Source: Thermohalobaculum sediminis (GTDB taxonomy: Bacteria; Pseudomonadota; Alphaproteobacteria; Rhodobacterales; Rhodobacteraceae). Taken from it: a stretch of 64,000 bases of DNA. The stretch is from positions 372,001 through 436,000 of the forward strand of contig NZ_JAMFKN010000002.1 of the NCBI RefSeq assembly GCF_023487995.1, given 5' to 3'. Below the pieces are notes generated by a model. That model was not told where the DNA came from. It searched no databases and saw nothing but the letters and a program-made list of their open reading frames with translations. A program made the position numbers and the translations under genes. This document shows positions 9,605-16,418 of this stretch, piece by piece. Each line of letters starts with the position of its first letter. Position 1 is the stretch's first letter.

Positions 9605-11038
9605 TCAGAGGGGGCGGCGGACCGGCGCGTTCGGCCCCAGCGCGCGGCGGGTCGCGGCCTTGTCGACCACCACCTCGGCCGCGTTCCAGACCAGCTCGAT
9701 GATCGCGCCGGGAGGGCGCGCGGCCTCGGGCGGCGTCTGCGGGACCTGCGCGCGACGGCCGCGAAGGTCGGTGCCGTTGGCGAACGAGATGCGCGCGCCA
9801 GTCCGCGCCAGCAGCGTCCGGGCGATGAACAGGCCGAGGCCCATGCCCTCGTATTCGCCGTCCGCATGGCGGCGCTGTCCGCGGGCGCGGGTCGACACGT
9901 AGGGCTCGCCCAGGCGCGGCATCAGCTCGGGGCTGAAGCCGGGGCCGTCGTCGCCCACGGCGATCCGCAGATGTCCGTCGTCGTGGTCCACGTCAATCCA
10001 TACCGTCGTCTCGGCGAAATCGACGGCGTTCTGCACCAGGTTCCGCATCCCGTGGATGAATTCCGGCGTGCGGCGCACGCTGGGCTGCGCGTCGCCGGCC
10101 TCGGCGGCGAGGCGCCCGCCGATACGCAGGATGACCCGCTTGCCGCGCCCGGCATGGGGGCCTGCCGCCTCCTCGAGCACCGCCGAGATCGGCGCCGTCT
10201 TGACATGGCTGTCGTCGCGACCCGAGCGCGAGAGATCAGCCATGATGCCGCCGCAGCGTTCGGCCTCGGCGCGGATCAGGAGCGCGTCCTCGGCCAGCTC
10301 GGGGCGGTCGGCCAGCTCGCGCACCAGTTCGGCCGCCACCAGCTTGATGGTGGCAAGCGGCGTGCCCAGCTCGTGCGCCGCCGCCGCCGCAAGACCCCCG
10401 ATCGCGGCGAGGCGCTGCTCGCGCGCCAGCGCCACCTGGGTCGCGTTCAGCGCCTGGCTCATCGCGTAGCCCTCGACCGTGACGCGCCGCGCATAGAGCG
10501 AGAGGAACACCACCCCGATCGCCAGCGCCGCCGAGATGCCGCTGCGGAACAGCTCGGGCACCTCCATCGCCGTGCCGTCGGCCTGGATCAGCGGCAGGTG
10601 GACATTGGCCATCAGCGTCACGAACCCCATGGCCGAAATCCCCAGCAGCAGCGTCGGCTGCAGCCTGAGCGCCGTGGCCGAGATCGTCACCGGCGCGAGA
10701 ATCAGCAGCGCGAAGGGGTTGTTGAGCCCGCCCGTGACCATCAGCAGCGCCACCAGTTGCACGAGGTCGAACATCAGCGATGCCCAGGTGCCCTGCTCGG
10801 TGAGGCGCGTCTCGACCGGGAACATCGTGACCGCGATCAGGTTGACCATCACCGAGGCCGAGATCAGCAGCGCGCAGTAGGCCAGCGGCAGCTGGAAGCC
10901 CAGAAGCTGCGAGGCGATCAGCACCGCCATGCTCTGGCCGATCACTGCCACCCAGCGCAGCACTACCAGCGTGCGCAGGCGCACCCAGTCGCCCCGCGCC
11001 CGCATGTCGAACAGGTAATTGCGCGCCGCCTCGCTCAT
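9605..11038 (-). CDS. regB: redox-sensing sensor histidine kinase RegB/PrrB (ActS)
   Basis: Membrane sensor kinase of 477 residues that phosphorylates RegA in response to redox state and controls photosynthesis, respiration, carbon and nitrogen fixation genes in relatives. About six TM helices span residues 20-185. The quinone-binding heptapeptide GGLNNPF is at 103-109. The H-box AAHELGTPLATI has His222, and the redox-active Cys of the family is present as Cys262 in ERCGGIMADLS. The ATPase domain is intact: N-box LVQNAVDFA, DDGPGF and MGLGLFIA. The ATG at 11038 (MSEAARNYLF) fits family N-termini. It is divergent from senC, the usual arrangement. Confidence 0.95.
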   Translation of the reverse strand: MSEAARNYLFDMRARGDWVRLRTLVVLRWVAVIGQSMAVLIASQLLGFQLPLAYCALLISASVMVNLIAVTMFPVETRLTEQGTWASLMFDLVQLVALLMVTGGLNNPFALLILAPVTISATALRLQPTLLLGISAMGFVTLMANVHLPLIQADGTAMEVPELFRSGISAALAIGVVFLSLYARRVTVEGYAMSQALNATQVALAREQRLAAIGGLAAAAAHELGTPLATIKLVAAELVRELADRPELAEDALLIRAEAERCGGIMADLSRSGRDDSHVKTAPISAVLEEAAGPHAGRGKRVILRIGGRLAAEAGDAQPSVRRTPEFIHGMRNLVQNAVDFAETTVWIDVDHDDGHLRIAVGDDGPGFSPELMPRLGEPYVSTRARGQRRHADGEYEGMGLGLFIARTLLARTGARISFANGTDLRGRRAQVPQTPPEAARPPGAIIELVWNAAEVVVDKAATRRALGPNAPVRRPL

Positions 11039-11190
11039 CGCGCCGACTATCGCCGCAAGCGGGGGCCAAGGGAAGGGCGCAGCAGCCCCAGGCCGCGCCA
11101 TCGCGCCGCGCGGGGTTGCATTCGGGCGCCCGAGGGCATTCCTAGGTGGCGCGCCGCAAGGCGCCCGAGTCGGGCAACGGGAGGACGGGC
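11039..11190. promoter_or_regulatory. regB-senC divergent promoter region
   Basis: 152 bases between the divergent regB and senC starts. A TTGCAT hexamer at 11116-11121 followed 17 bases later by TTCCTA (11139-11144) is a weak candidate promoter for senC. The senC ribosome-binding site GGGAGGA lies at 11180-11186. In relatives this region is autoregulated by RegA, but I see no unambiguous RegA box. Confidence 0.35.
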
Positions 11191-11817
11191 ATGCAGAAGG
11201 CAATGATCGCGGTGGCAGGGATCGTCATGGTCGCGGTGGCCGCGGCGGCGCTGTTCTTCCTGCTCGCGCCGCGCGAGGACGCGCCGGTCTCGCCCGCCGC
11301 CGTGAACGTCTCGGGCGCCGAGATCGGCGGTCCCTTCGCGCTGATCCGCCACGACGGCATGCCGGTGACCGACGCCGACGTGATCACCGGGCCCACGCTG
11401 GTCTATTTCGGTTACACCTTCTGCCCCGACATCTGCCCGATCGACGTGCAGATCATGGCCGACGCGGTGGACCTTCTGGCCGAACGGGGGATCGACGTCA
11501 CGCCGGTCTTCGTCACCGTCGACCCCGCCCGCGACACGCCCGAGGCGCTCGCCCCCTTCGTCGAGGCGATGCACCCGAAGATGGTCGGCCTGACCGGCGA
11601 GGCGGCGGCGATCAAGGCGGCGGCCGACGCCTACAAGGTCTATTTCGCCCGCGTCGATGTCGAGGGCTCGGCGGCCGAGTACCTGATGAACCACACGGGC
11701 TTCACCTATTTCATGCTGCCCGACGGGATCGCCGCGCTGTTCCGACGGGGCTTCCCGGCCGAGGAGATGGCGGGCGAGATCGAGCGCGTGCTGAAGGCGC
11801 GCGGGCTCGCCGGCTGA
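11191..11817 (+). CDS. senC: SCO1/SenC/PrrC copper chaperone
   Basis: Membrane-anchored thioredoxin-fold protein of 208 residues. SCO proteins deliver copper to the CuA/CuB sites of haem-copper oxidases, and the Rhodobacter homologue also influences RegB signalling. An N-terminal TM anchor (residues 5-25) precedes the periplasmic domain. The copper ligands are visible: Cys78 and Cys82 in FCPDICP and His168 in NHTGF. The start at 11191 has a good GGGAGGA site 5 bases upstream; the in-frame start at 11146 lacks one. It ends 10 bases from the convergent EamA gene, which separates it from regA. Confidence 0.93.
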   Translation: MQKAMIAVAGIVMVAVAAAALFFLLAPREDAPVSPAAVNVSGAEIGGPFALIRHDGMPVTDADVITGPTLVYFGYTFCPDICPIDVQIMADAVDLLAERGIDVTPVFVTVDPARDTPEALAPFVEAMHPKMVGLTGEAAAIKAAADAYKVYFARVDVEGSAAEYLMNHTGFTYFMLPDGIAALFRRGFPAEEMAGEIERVLKARGLAG

Positions 11818-11827
11818 GAGCCCGCGC

Positions 11828-12721
11828 TCAGCCCCGGCCGGGCAGGCGGAACAGGCCGGGCCGGTTGACCATCAGGACGCCGAGCGCGGTGGCGGCGACC
11901 CCGCCCAGTTCGACGGCGGTCAGCGTCTCGCCGAACAGGCCCCAGGCGATCAGCGCGGTCGAGGCCGGGACGAGGAAGAAGAGGCTCGCGACGTTCGAGG
12001 CCGCGCCCCGCCGGATCAGCACGTAGAGGAGCGTGATCGCCCCCACCGAGAGCACCAGCACCAGCCAGCCCAGCGCGAACACGAACTCGCCCGTCCAGGC
12101 AATACGGTTGGTCTCGAGAAGGAGCGCGACAGGCGCGGTCACCGCGAGCGCCGCGGCGAACTGCACGAAGGCCGCGGCGCGCATCGGATGGTCGGCCGCG
12201 CGGGTCTTCTGCAGGATCGAGGCCACCGAGATCGCCACCAGCGAGACGAGGCAGAGCGCGACGCCGCACCAGTCGCCCACCCCGCCGTCCAGCTTGCGCG
12301 CGACCACCAGCGCCACCCCCGCGACCCCCAGCGCCATGCCCGCCCATTGCACGCGGCCCAGCCGCTCGCCCAGCACGCGCCCCGCGATCAGCGCCGTAAG
12401 GATCGGCTGGAGCCCGACGATCAGCGCCGACATCCCCGCCTCGGTGCCGAGCGAGATCGCGACGAACACGCCGCCCAGATAGACGCCATGGATCAGCGCG
12501 CCGATCAGCGCCGCATCCGCCGCCTGCCGCGCCGTCAGCCGACGGGCGTCCGACAGCGCGACCCAGGCGCCGATGATCGCCATCACGATGGCGAAGCGCA
12601 GCGAAAGGAAGGTCAGCGGCTCGGCGTGCGGCAGGCCCAGCTTGGCGCCGATGAAGCCCGTGCTCCACAGCACGACGAAGAGCCGGGCGACCATCAGGCC
12701 GGCCCTTGACTGTGCAGCCAT
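11828..12721 (-). CDS. EamA-family (DMT) transporter
   Basis: Inner-membrane protein of 297 residues with about ten TM helices in two EamA repeats, the drug/metabolite transporter fold (RhtA/YdcZ relatives). Visible signatures are VLWSTGFIGAKLG in helix 1, LGTEAGMSALIVGLQPILTAL in the first repeat and LFGETLTAVELGG in the second. Substrate cannot be predicted. I take ATG 12721 (MAAQSRAGLM); ATG 12694 would shorten it by nine residues. The gene lies on the opposite strand between senC and regA, which are usually adjacent in relatives. Confidence 0.85.
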   Translation of the reverse strand: MAAQSRAGLMVARLFVVLWSTGFIGAKLGLPHAEPLTFLSLRFAIVMAIIGAWVALSDARRLTARQAADAALIGALIHGVYLGGVFVAISLGTEAGMSALIVGLQPILTALIAGRVLGERLGRVQWAGMALGVAGVALVVARKLDGGVGDWCGVALCLVSLVAISVASILQKTRAADHPMRAAAFVQFAAALAVTAPVALLLETNRIAWTGEFVFALGWLVLVLSVGAITLLYVLIRRGAASNVASLFFLVPASTALIAWGLFGETLTAVELGGVAATALGVLMVNRPGLFRLPGRG

Positions 12722-12753
12722 CCGGGATCGCGCTCCGTCTGGTGGACGAGGGT

Positions 12754-12781
12754 TTGACTTCGATCCGTCTTTGATCACAAT
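12754..12781 (+). promoter_or_regulatory. candidate sigma-70-type promoter of regA
   Basis: TTGACT (12754-12759), a 16-base spacer and CACAAT (12776-12781), matching five and four of six consensus positions. The expected start point is near 12788, about 50 bases upstream of the regA ATG. It lies in the 116-base divergent region shared with the EamA gene, which would give regA a promoter of its own, separate from senC. Confidence 0.5.
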
Positions 12782-12837
12782 CCTCGGCAAAGAAAAAGGC
12801 CGTGGAGCCCCGAAGGGCGGCTTGGGAGAGAGAGCGC

Positions 12838-13410
12838 ATGGCAGACGAGATGACGGGCCAGGACGGGCGGAGCCCGGCGATCGGGCAGGACCCCTCGATC
12901 CTGATCCTCGACGACGACGCGGCCTTCCGCCAGCGGCTTGCCCGTGCGATGGAGCGGCGCGGCTTCGAGCCGGTGCAGGCGGCGACGGTGGCCGAGGGGC
13001 TGGGCGTCGCGCGCTCGCGCCCGCCGGCCTTCGCAGTGGTGGACCTGCGCCTCGAAGACGGCAACGGCCTCGATGTCGTCGAGGCGCTGCGCGAGACCCG
13101 GCCCGACAGCAGGGTGATCGTGCTCACCGGCTATGGCGCCATCGCCACGGCGGTCGCGGCGGTCAAGATCGGCGCCGTCGACTACCTCGCCAAGCCCGCG
13201 GACGCCGACGACATCGAGAAGGCGCTGCTCTCGACCGGCGAGGACAAGCCCGCGCCCCCCGAGAACCCGATGTCCGCCGACCGCGTGCGGTGGGAACACA
13301 TCCAGCGGGTGTTCGAGTTGTGCGACCGCAACGTGTCCGAGACCGCGCGCCGGCTCAACATGCACCGCCGCACGCTGCAGCGCATCCTGGCCAAGCGCAG
13401 CCCGCGCTGA
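12838..13410 (+). CDS. regA: redox response regulator RegA/PrrA (ActR)
   Basis: Response regulator of 190 residues, partner of RegB. The receiver domain has the acidic pocket LDDD (residues 24-27), phosphoacceptor Asp69 in VVDLRLEDG, and the switch residues VLTGYG and YLAKPAD. After the Pro-rich linker PAPPENP a Fis-type helix-turn-helix ends the protein (VSETARRLNMHRRTLQRIL, about 167-185), which is almost invariant in RegA orthologues. The ATG at 12838 follows GGGAGAG; an ATG-less extension to 12802 is unlikely. In Rhodobacter, hvrA and ahcY follow regA; here neither does. Confidence 0.95.
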   Translation: MADEMTGQDGRSPAIGQDPSILILDDDAAFRQRLARAMERRGFEPVQAATVAEGLGVARSRPPAFAVVDLRLEDGNGLDVVEALRETRPDSRVIVLTGYGAIATAVAAVKIGAVDYLAKPADADDIEKALLSTGEDKPAPPENPMSADRVRWEHIQRVFELCDRNVSETARRLNMHRRTLQRILAKRSPR

Positions 13411-13423
13411 GCGATCGCGCGGC

Positions 13424-13448
13424 ATCGCGGGACCTTACGCCCCGCGAT
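13424..13448 (+). terminator. inverted repeat downstream of regA
   Basis: Perfect 8-base stem ATCGCGGG / CCCGCGAT with a 9-base loop, starting 14 bases after the regA stop. There is no T-run, so it may be a weak or factor-dependent terminator or an mRNA 3-prime-end protector. Confidence 0.4.
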
Positions 13449-13690
13449 CGGTCGATGCGCCCCTCCGGCGCTCCACGGGCAGCGCCTGCGGGCTGGGGAG
13501 AAGTGGCGGCGCCGCTTCTCGTCCACGGTGATCCGCCGCGCGCCTCGGCCGTCGGAGTGTCGCGCATGGCATGGCCGCGATCCGTCGCCGGAGTCCCCGG
13601 CCGGGCGCCCGTCCCCGCCACAGGCGCGAACGGTGCAACGCCGCGCGGGCGGTCCGCCACCACGGGCGGCACGCCCGACGCGCGGCTTTC
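13449..13690. other. intergenic region between regA and the Anbu operon end
   Basis: Convergent spacer of about 240 bases. Reading frames here are Arg/Ala/Pro-rich and lack credible starts. I see no gene or RNA. Confidence 0.5.
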
Positions 13691-14431
13691 TCAGCCCTCG
13701 CCGATGTCCGGCAAGCTCTGGAACGCGTCGCGCAGCGCCGCCGACCACATCTGGCTGATCTGGCCGAATTCCTCGTCGTCGGCCTCGATCCGGCGGCGGG
13801 TGGCGAAGCGGTGCTCGCCCGCCCGGATCACCGCGAGGTCGAGCGGCATGCCGACCGAGAGGTTCGAGCGCAGCGTCGAGTCCATCGAGACATAGACCGC
13901 CTTGAGCGCCCGCGGCAGCGGCGTCGCGGGGGTGATCACGCGGTCGAGGATCGGCTTGCCGTACTTGTGCTCGCCGATCTGCAGATAGGGGGTGTCCTCG
14001 GTCGCCTCGATGAAATTGCCGGGGCTGTAGATCATGAACAGCCGGTGCTCGCCGCCGCGGCGCTGGCCCGCGACCAGGATCGCGGCATCGGGGGCCGCCC
14101 CCTGTGCCGCCAGCGCTTCGCGGTATTCGGCCTGCATCGCGGCCATCTGGCGGCCCACGAGTTCGGCCACGCGGTACATCGAGGGGGCGGAGACGAGGCT
14201 TTCCACCTCCTCGCCCGCGAGGCTCGCCTTCACGTCGGTGTCGAGCCGGGTGACGACGCCCTGCGTGATCGAGAGGTTCCCCGCCGTCATCAGGCAGATG
14301 GCGCGCTCGCCCGGCACTTCCCAGGCGAACATCTTGCGAAAGCGCGAGACGTTGTCGACGCCCGCATTCGTCCGGGTGTCGGCGAGCATGACGAGCCCCG
14401 CCTTGAGCTTGAGCGCGACGCAGTAGGTCAT
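13691..14431 (-). CDS. Anbu (bacterial proteasome homologue), Ntn hydrolase
   Basis: Proteasome beta-subunit-like Ntn hydrolase of 246 residues, the Anbu (ancestral beta subunit) family. Thr2, exposed after removal of Met1, is the predicted nucleophile (MTYCVALKLKAG), with the proteasome-like DTRTNAG segment at about residues 18-24 and FRKMFAWEV after it. There is no propeptide, as usual for Anbu. Members assemble into helical or ring-like oligomers in the cytoplasm; the physiological substrate is unknown. It is the last gene of an operon with ATP-grasp, alpha-E and transglutaminase genes, a grouping known from comparative genomics. Confidence 0.92.
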   Translation of the reverse strand: MTYCVALKLKAGLVMLADTRTNAGVDNVSRFRKMFAWEVPGERAICLMTAGNLSITQGVVTRLDTDVKASLAGEEVESLVSAPSMYRVAELVGRQMAAMQAEYREALAAQGAAPDAAILVAGQRRGGEHRLFMIYSPGNFIEATEDTPYLQIGEHKYGKPILDRVITPATPLPRALKAVYVSMDSTLRSNLSVGMPLDLAVIRAGEHRFATRRRIEADDEEFGQISQMWSAALRDAFQSLPDIGEG

Positions 14432-14461
14432 GTCCCGTGTCCCGTGACGCAGGGCCGCGAC

Positions 14462-14488
14462 TCAGCCCTGCTGTTGCTGCTGTTGCAT
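14462..14488 (-). repeat. CAR trinucleotide run encoding poly-Gln
   Basis: Six consecutive Gln codons, a mix of CAA and CAG, just before the stop of the transglutaminase gene, with one more CAG before an intervening Met codon. A short imperfect microsatellite where slippage could change tail length without disturbing the enzyme core. Confidence 0.7.
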
Positions 14489-15283
14489 CTGCCCCGCGCT
14501 CACGCGGACCGCAACCTCCATCTCCTCCTCGTGCCCGGCCGACAGCGTTCCGCGGATCGGCGCGGCATCGGCGGCATCGAAGCCCGAGGCGAGGCGGACG
14601 TAACTCTCGGCCGGGCAGACCTGGTGCACGGGGTCGAAGCCGACCCAACCGAGGCCATGGACATGCGCCTCGGCCCAGGCGTGGGTCTCGGCGAGCGGGG
14701 CCTCGGGGTCGTGCAGGTAGCCCACCACGTAGCGCGCCGGCACCCCCATCGCGCGGGCGCCCGCGATCAGCAGATGCGCGAAGTCCTGGCAGACGCCGCC
14801 GCCGATGGCCAGCGCCTGCGCCGCCGTGGTGCCAGCCTCGGTTGCGCCGGGGCGGTAGTCGAGCGCCTCGGCCACCAGCGCCGAGAGCCGGTGCATCCGG
14901 GCCAGCGCGCCGTCCTCGCCTGCCGCCTCGCGCGCCATCGCCTCGATCGCCGCGTCGGGGCGGGTCAGCGGCGTCGTGCGCAGCGCGACCTCGGGCCGCG
15001 CGGCGCCGATGCGGCCCAGAACGCCCGCGGTGTCGGTGGTCTCGACGGTGCCGCGGGCGATGATCTCGACGCTTTCGGTCTTGCGGCGCAGGGCCACCAG
15101 CGCCTCGGCGTCGCCGAAGGCGTCGCGCACCAGCGGCTCGACCGGGCGGCCATCGACCGTCACCTCCCACGCCTTCACCGCCTGCGCTGCGGTCGCGGGC
15201 GCGAACAGCTTGAGCCGCAGGTGCAGGTGCACGGCCGGCGGCTCATAGGCGTAGCGGGTGCGGTGCTCGACGGTCAGGCGCAT
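14462..15283 (-). CDS. transglutaminase-like cysteine peptidase family protein
   Basis: Protein of 273 residues with an N-terminal beta domain (bacterial transglutaminase-like N) and a papain-fold transglutaminase core. The triad is visible: Cys165 in GGGVCQDFAH, His201 in ETHAWAEAH and Asp217 in VGFDPVH. There is no signal peptide, so it acts in the cytoplasm. It probably works as a peptidase, amidase or isopeptide-forming enzyme together with the Anbu, alpha-E and ATP-grasp proteins of the same operon. The C-terminus ends in a run of six Gln residues, unusual for the family. It is separated by 12 bases from the alpha-E gene. Confidence 0.9.
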   Translation of the reverse strand: MRLTVEHRTRYAYEPPAVHLHLRLKLFAPATAAQAVKAWEVTVDGRPVEPLVRDAFGDAEALVALRRKTESVEIIARGTVETTDTAGVLGRIGAARPEVALRTTPLTRPDAAIEAMAREAAGEDGALARMHRLSALVAEALDYRPGATEAGTTAAQALAIGGGVCQDFAHLLIAGARAMGVPARYVVGYLHDPEAPLAETHAWAEAHVHGLGWVGFDPVHQVCPAESYVRLASGFDAADAAPIRGTLSAGHEEEMEVAVRVSAGQMQQQQQQG

Positions 15284-15295
15284 GGCTCCGCCCCC

Positions 15296-16225
15296 TCAGA
15301 AGTGATACGCGCGGTAGATCTCGGCATTGAGCCGCCGCGTCGTCGCGATCGTGCCGGTGATGAAATCGTGCAGGCCCTGCTGGAAGATCTCGCCCATCTC
15401 GAGATCGCCAAGCCGGGCGATCATCTCGGACGCCGTGAAATGGCAGACATGCCGCTGGCCGTAGCCGCGCGCGAGGCGGTCGAGGAAATGGCCGATCTGG
15501 TCGTAGCAGAAGGCGACCGAGCGAGGGAAGGCGCGGTTGAGGATCAGGAAATCGGCGATCTTCCAGGGGCTGTAGTCGCCCCGGTAGACATGGTGGAAGG
15601 CCCTGAGCGCCGAGGTCGCGTGCAGGAGCGAGGTCCACTGGTGATAGTCGCGCCCGCCGCCCACCACCTCGGTCTCCGGCAGCAGCACGTAATACTTCAC
15701 GTCCAGAAGCCGCAGCATCATGTCGGCGCGCTCGACATGGGCGCCCAGCAGCAGGAAATCGTAGCGGTCCTCGCGCAGCATCGAGGTCGACGCAGCCCCG
15801 CGGAACATGATCGCCCTGCCCTTGATCCAGTCGAGCAGCGTCCTGAGGTCGCGCTGGGCGCCCGCCACGTCGACCTCGTCGAGCCGGCGCCAGCCCTCGT
15901 TCAGCGTCTCCCACATGTCGCGGGTCAGCGCGTTCCTGACCGCCCGGCCGTTTGCCCGGGCCTGCCTGAGGCACGAGCGGATCGAGGACGGGTTGTCGAG
16001 GTCGAGCATCAGCGTTCGCAGGATCGCGGCATCGGTGATGGCCGCGTCCTTGTCGAACAGGTCGGCCGAGCCCGAGGCGGCGGCGACCGAGCGCCACTCG
16101 TCGTCCGACCACGAGCCCGGCACCATCGCCATGCGGTGGCCCATCTCGATGAGCCGCGCGGTGCACTCGGCCCGCTCCATGTAGCGGCCCATCCAGTAGA
16201 GGTTCTCGGCGGTCCGGCTCAGCAT
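15296..16225 (-). CDS. alpha-E domain-containing protein
   Basis: All-helical protein of 309 residues, the Alpha-E family (DUF403), always associated with circularly permuted ATP-grasp genes. The N-terminus MLSRTAENLYWMGRYMERAE and an internal ERADMMLRLLDVKYY are hallmarks. Its biochemical role is unknown; comparative genomics suggests it assists an ATP-grasp peptide ligase, with Anbu and transglutaminase acting on the product. The ATG at 16225 lies 4 bases after the stop of the 59-residue membrane protein gene, implying coupling. The upstream extension to 16381 is Arg/Ser-rich and is out of character. Confidence 0.92.
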   Translation of the reverse strand: MLSRTAENLYWMGRYMERAECTARLIEMGHRMAMVPGSWSDDEWRSVAAASGSADLFDKDAAITDAAILRTLMLDLDNPSSIRSCLRQARANGRAVRNALTRDMWETLNEGWRRLDEVDVAGAQRDLRTLLDWIKGRAIMFRGAASTSMLREDRYDFLLLGAHVERADMMLRLLDVKYYVLLPETEVVGGGRDYHQWTSLLHATSALRAFHHVYRGDYSPWKIADFLILNRAFPRSVAFCYDQIGHFLDRLARGYGQRHVCHFTASEMIARLGDLEMGEIFQQGLHDFITGTIATTRRLNAEIYRAYHF

Positions 16226-16229
16226 CGCG

Positions 16230-16409
16230 TCAGCGTCCCCTTTCGAGCCCCAGGCAGCGCCCGGCCGAATGGTCGAAGGCCCCGCCCGCGTCGAGGCAGC
16301 GGTCGACCTCGGGCGGCCAGATGAGCGCGGCGTAGAGAGCAGCCGAAAGCAGGCCGCCCAGCGCCAGTGCCGGCGCGGCACTCGTCAGGAGCGATGTCCT
16401 CCATCCCAT
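16230..16409 (-). CDS. small single-TM protein (59 aa) inside the Anbu operon
   Basis: Short reading frame between the ATP-grasp and alpha-E genes: ATG 16409, stop TGA 16230-16232. The protein starts MGWRTSLLTS, has one hydrophobic helix (about residues 6-31, rich in Ala/Leu), then a short tail with two Cys (C38 and C52) around DAGGAFDHSAG. This looks like a membrane anchor with a small extracytoplasmic, possibly disulfide-linked tail. It sits 9 bases downstream of the ATP-grasp stop and 4 bases upstream of the alpha-E ATG, so it fills the only gap in the operon exactly. Function unknown; its size makes automated annotation likely to miss it. Confidence 0.7.
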   Translation of the reverse strand: MGWRTSLLTSAAPALALGGLLSAALYAALIWPPEVDRCLDAGGAFDHSAGRCLGLERGR

Positions 16410-16418
16410 GCGCCGCCC

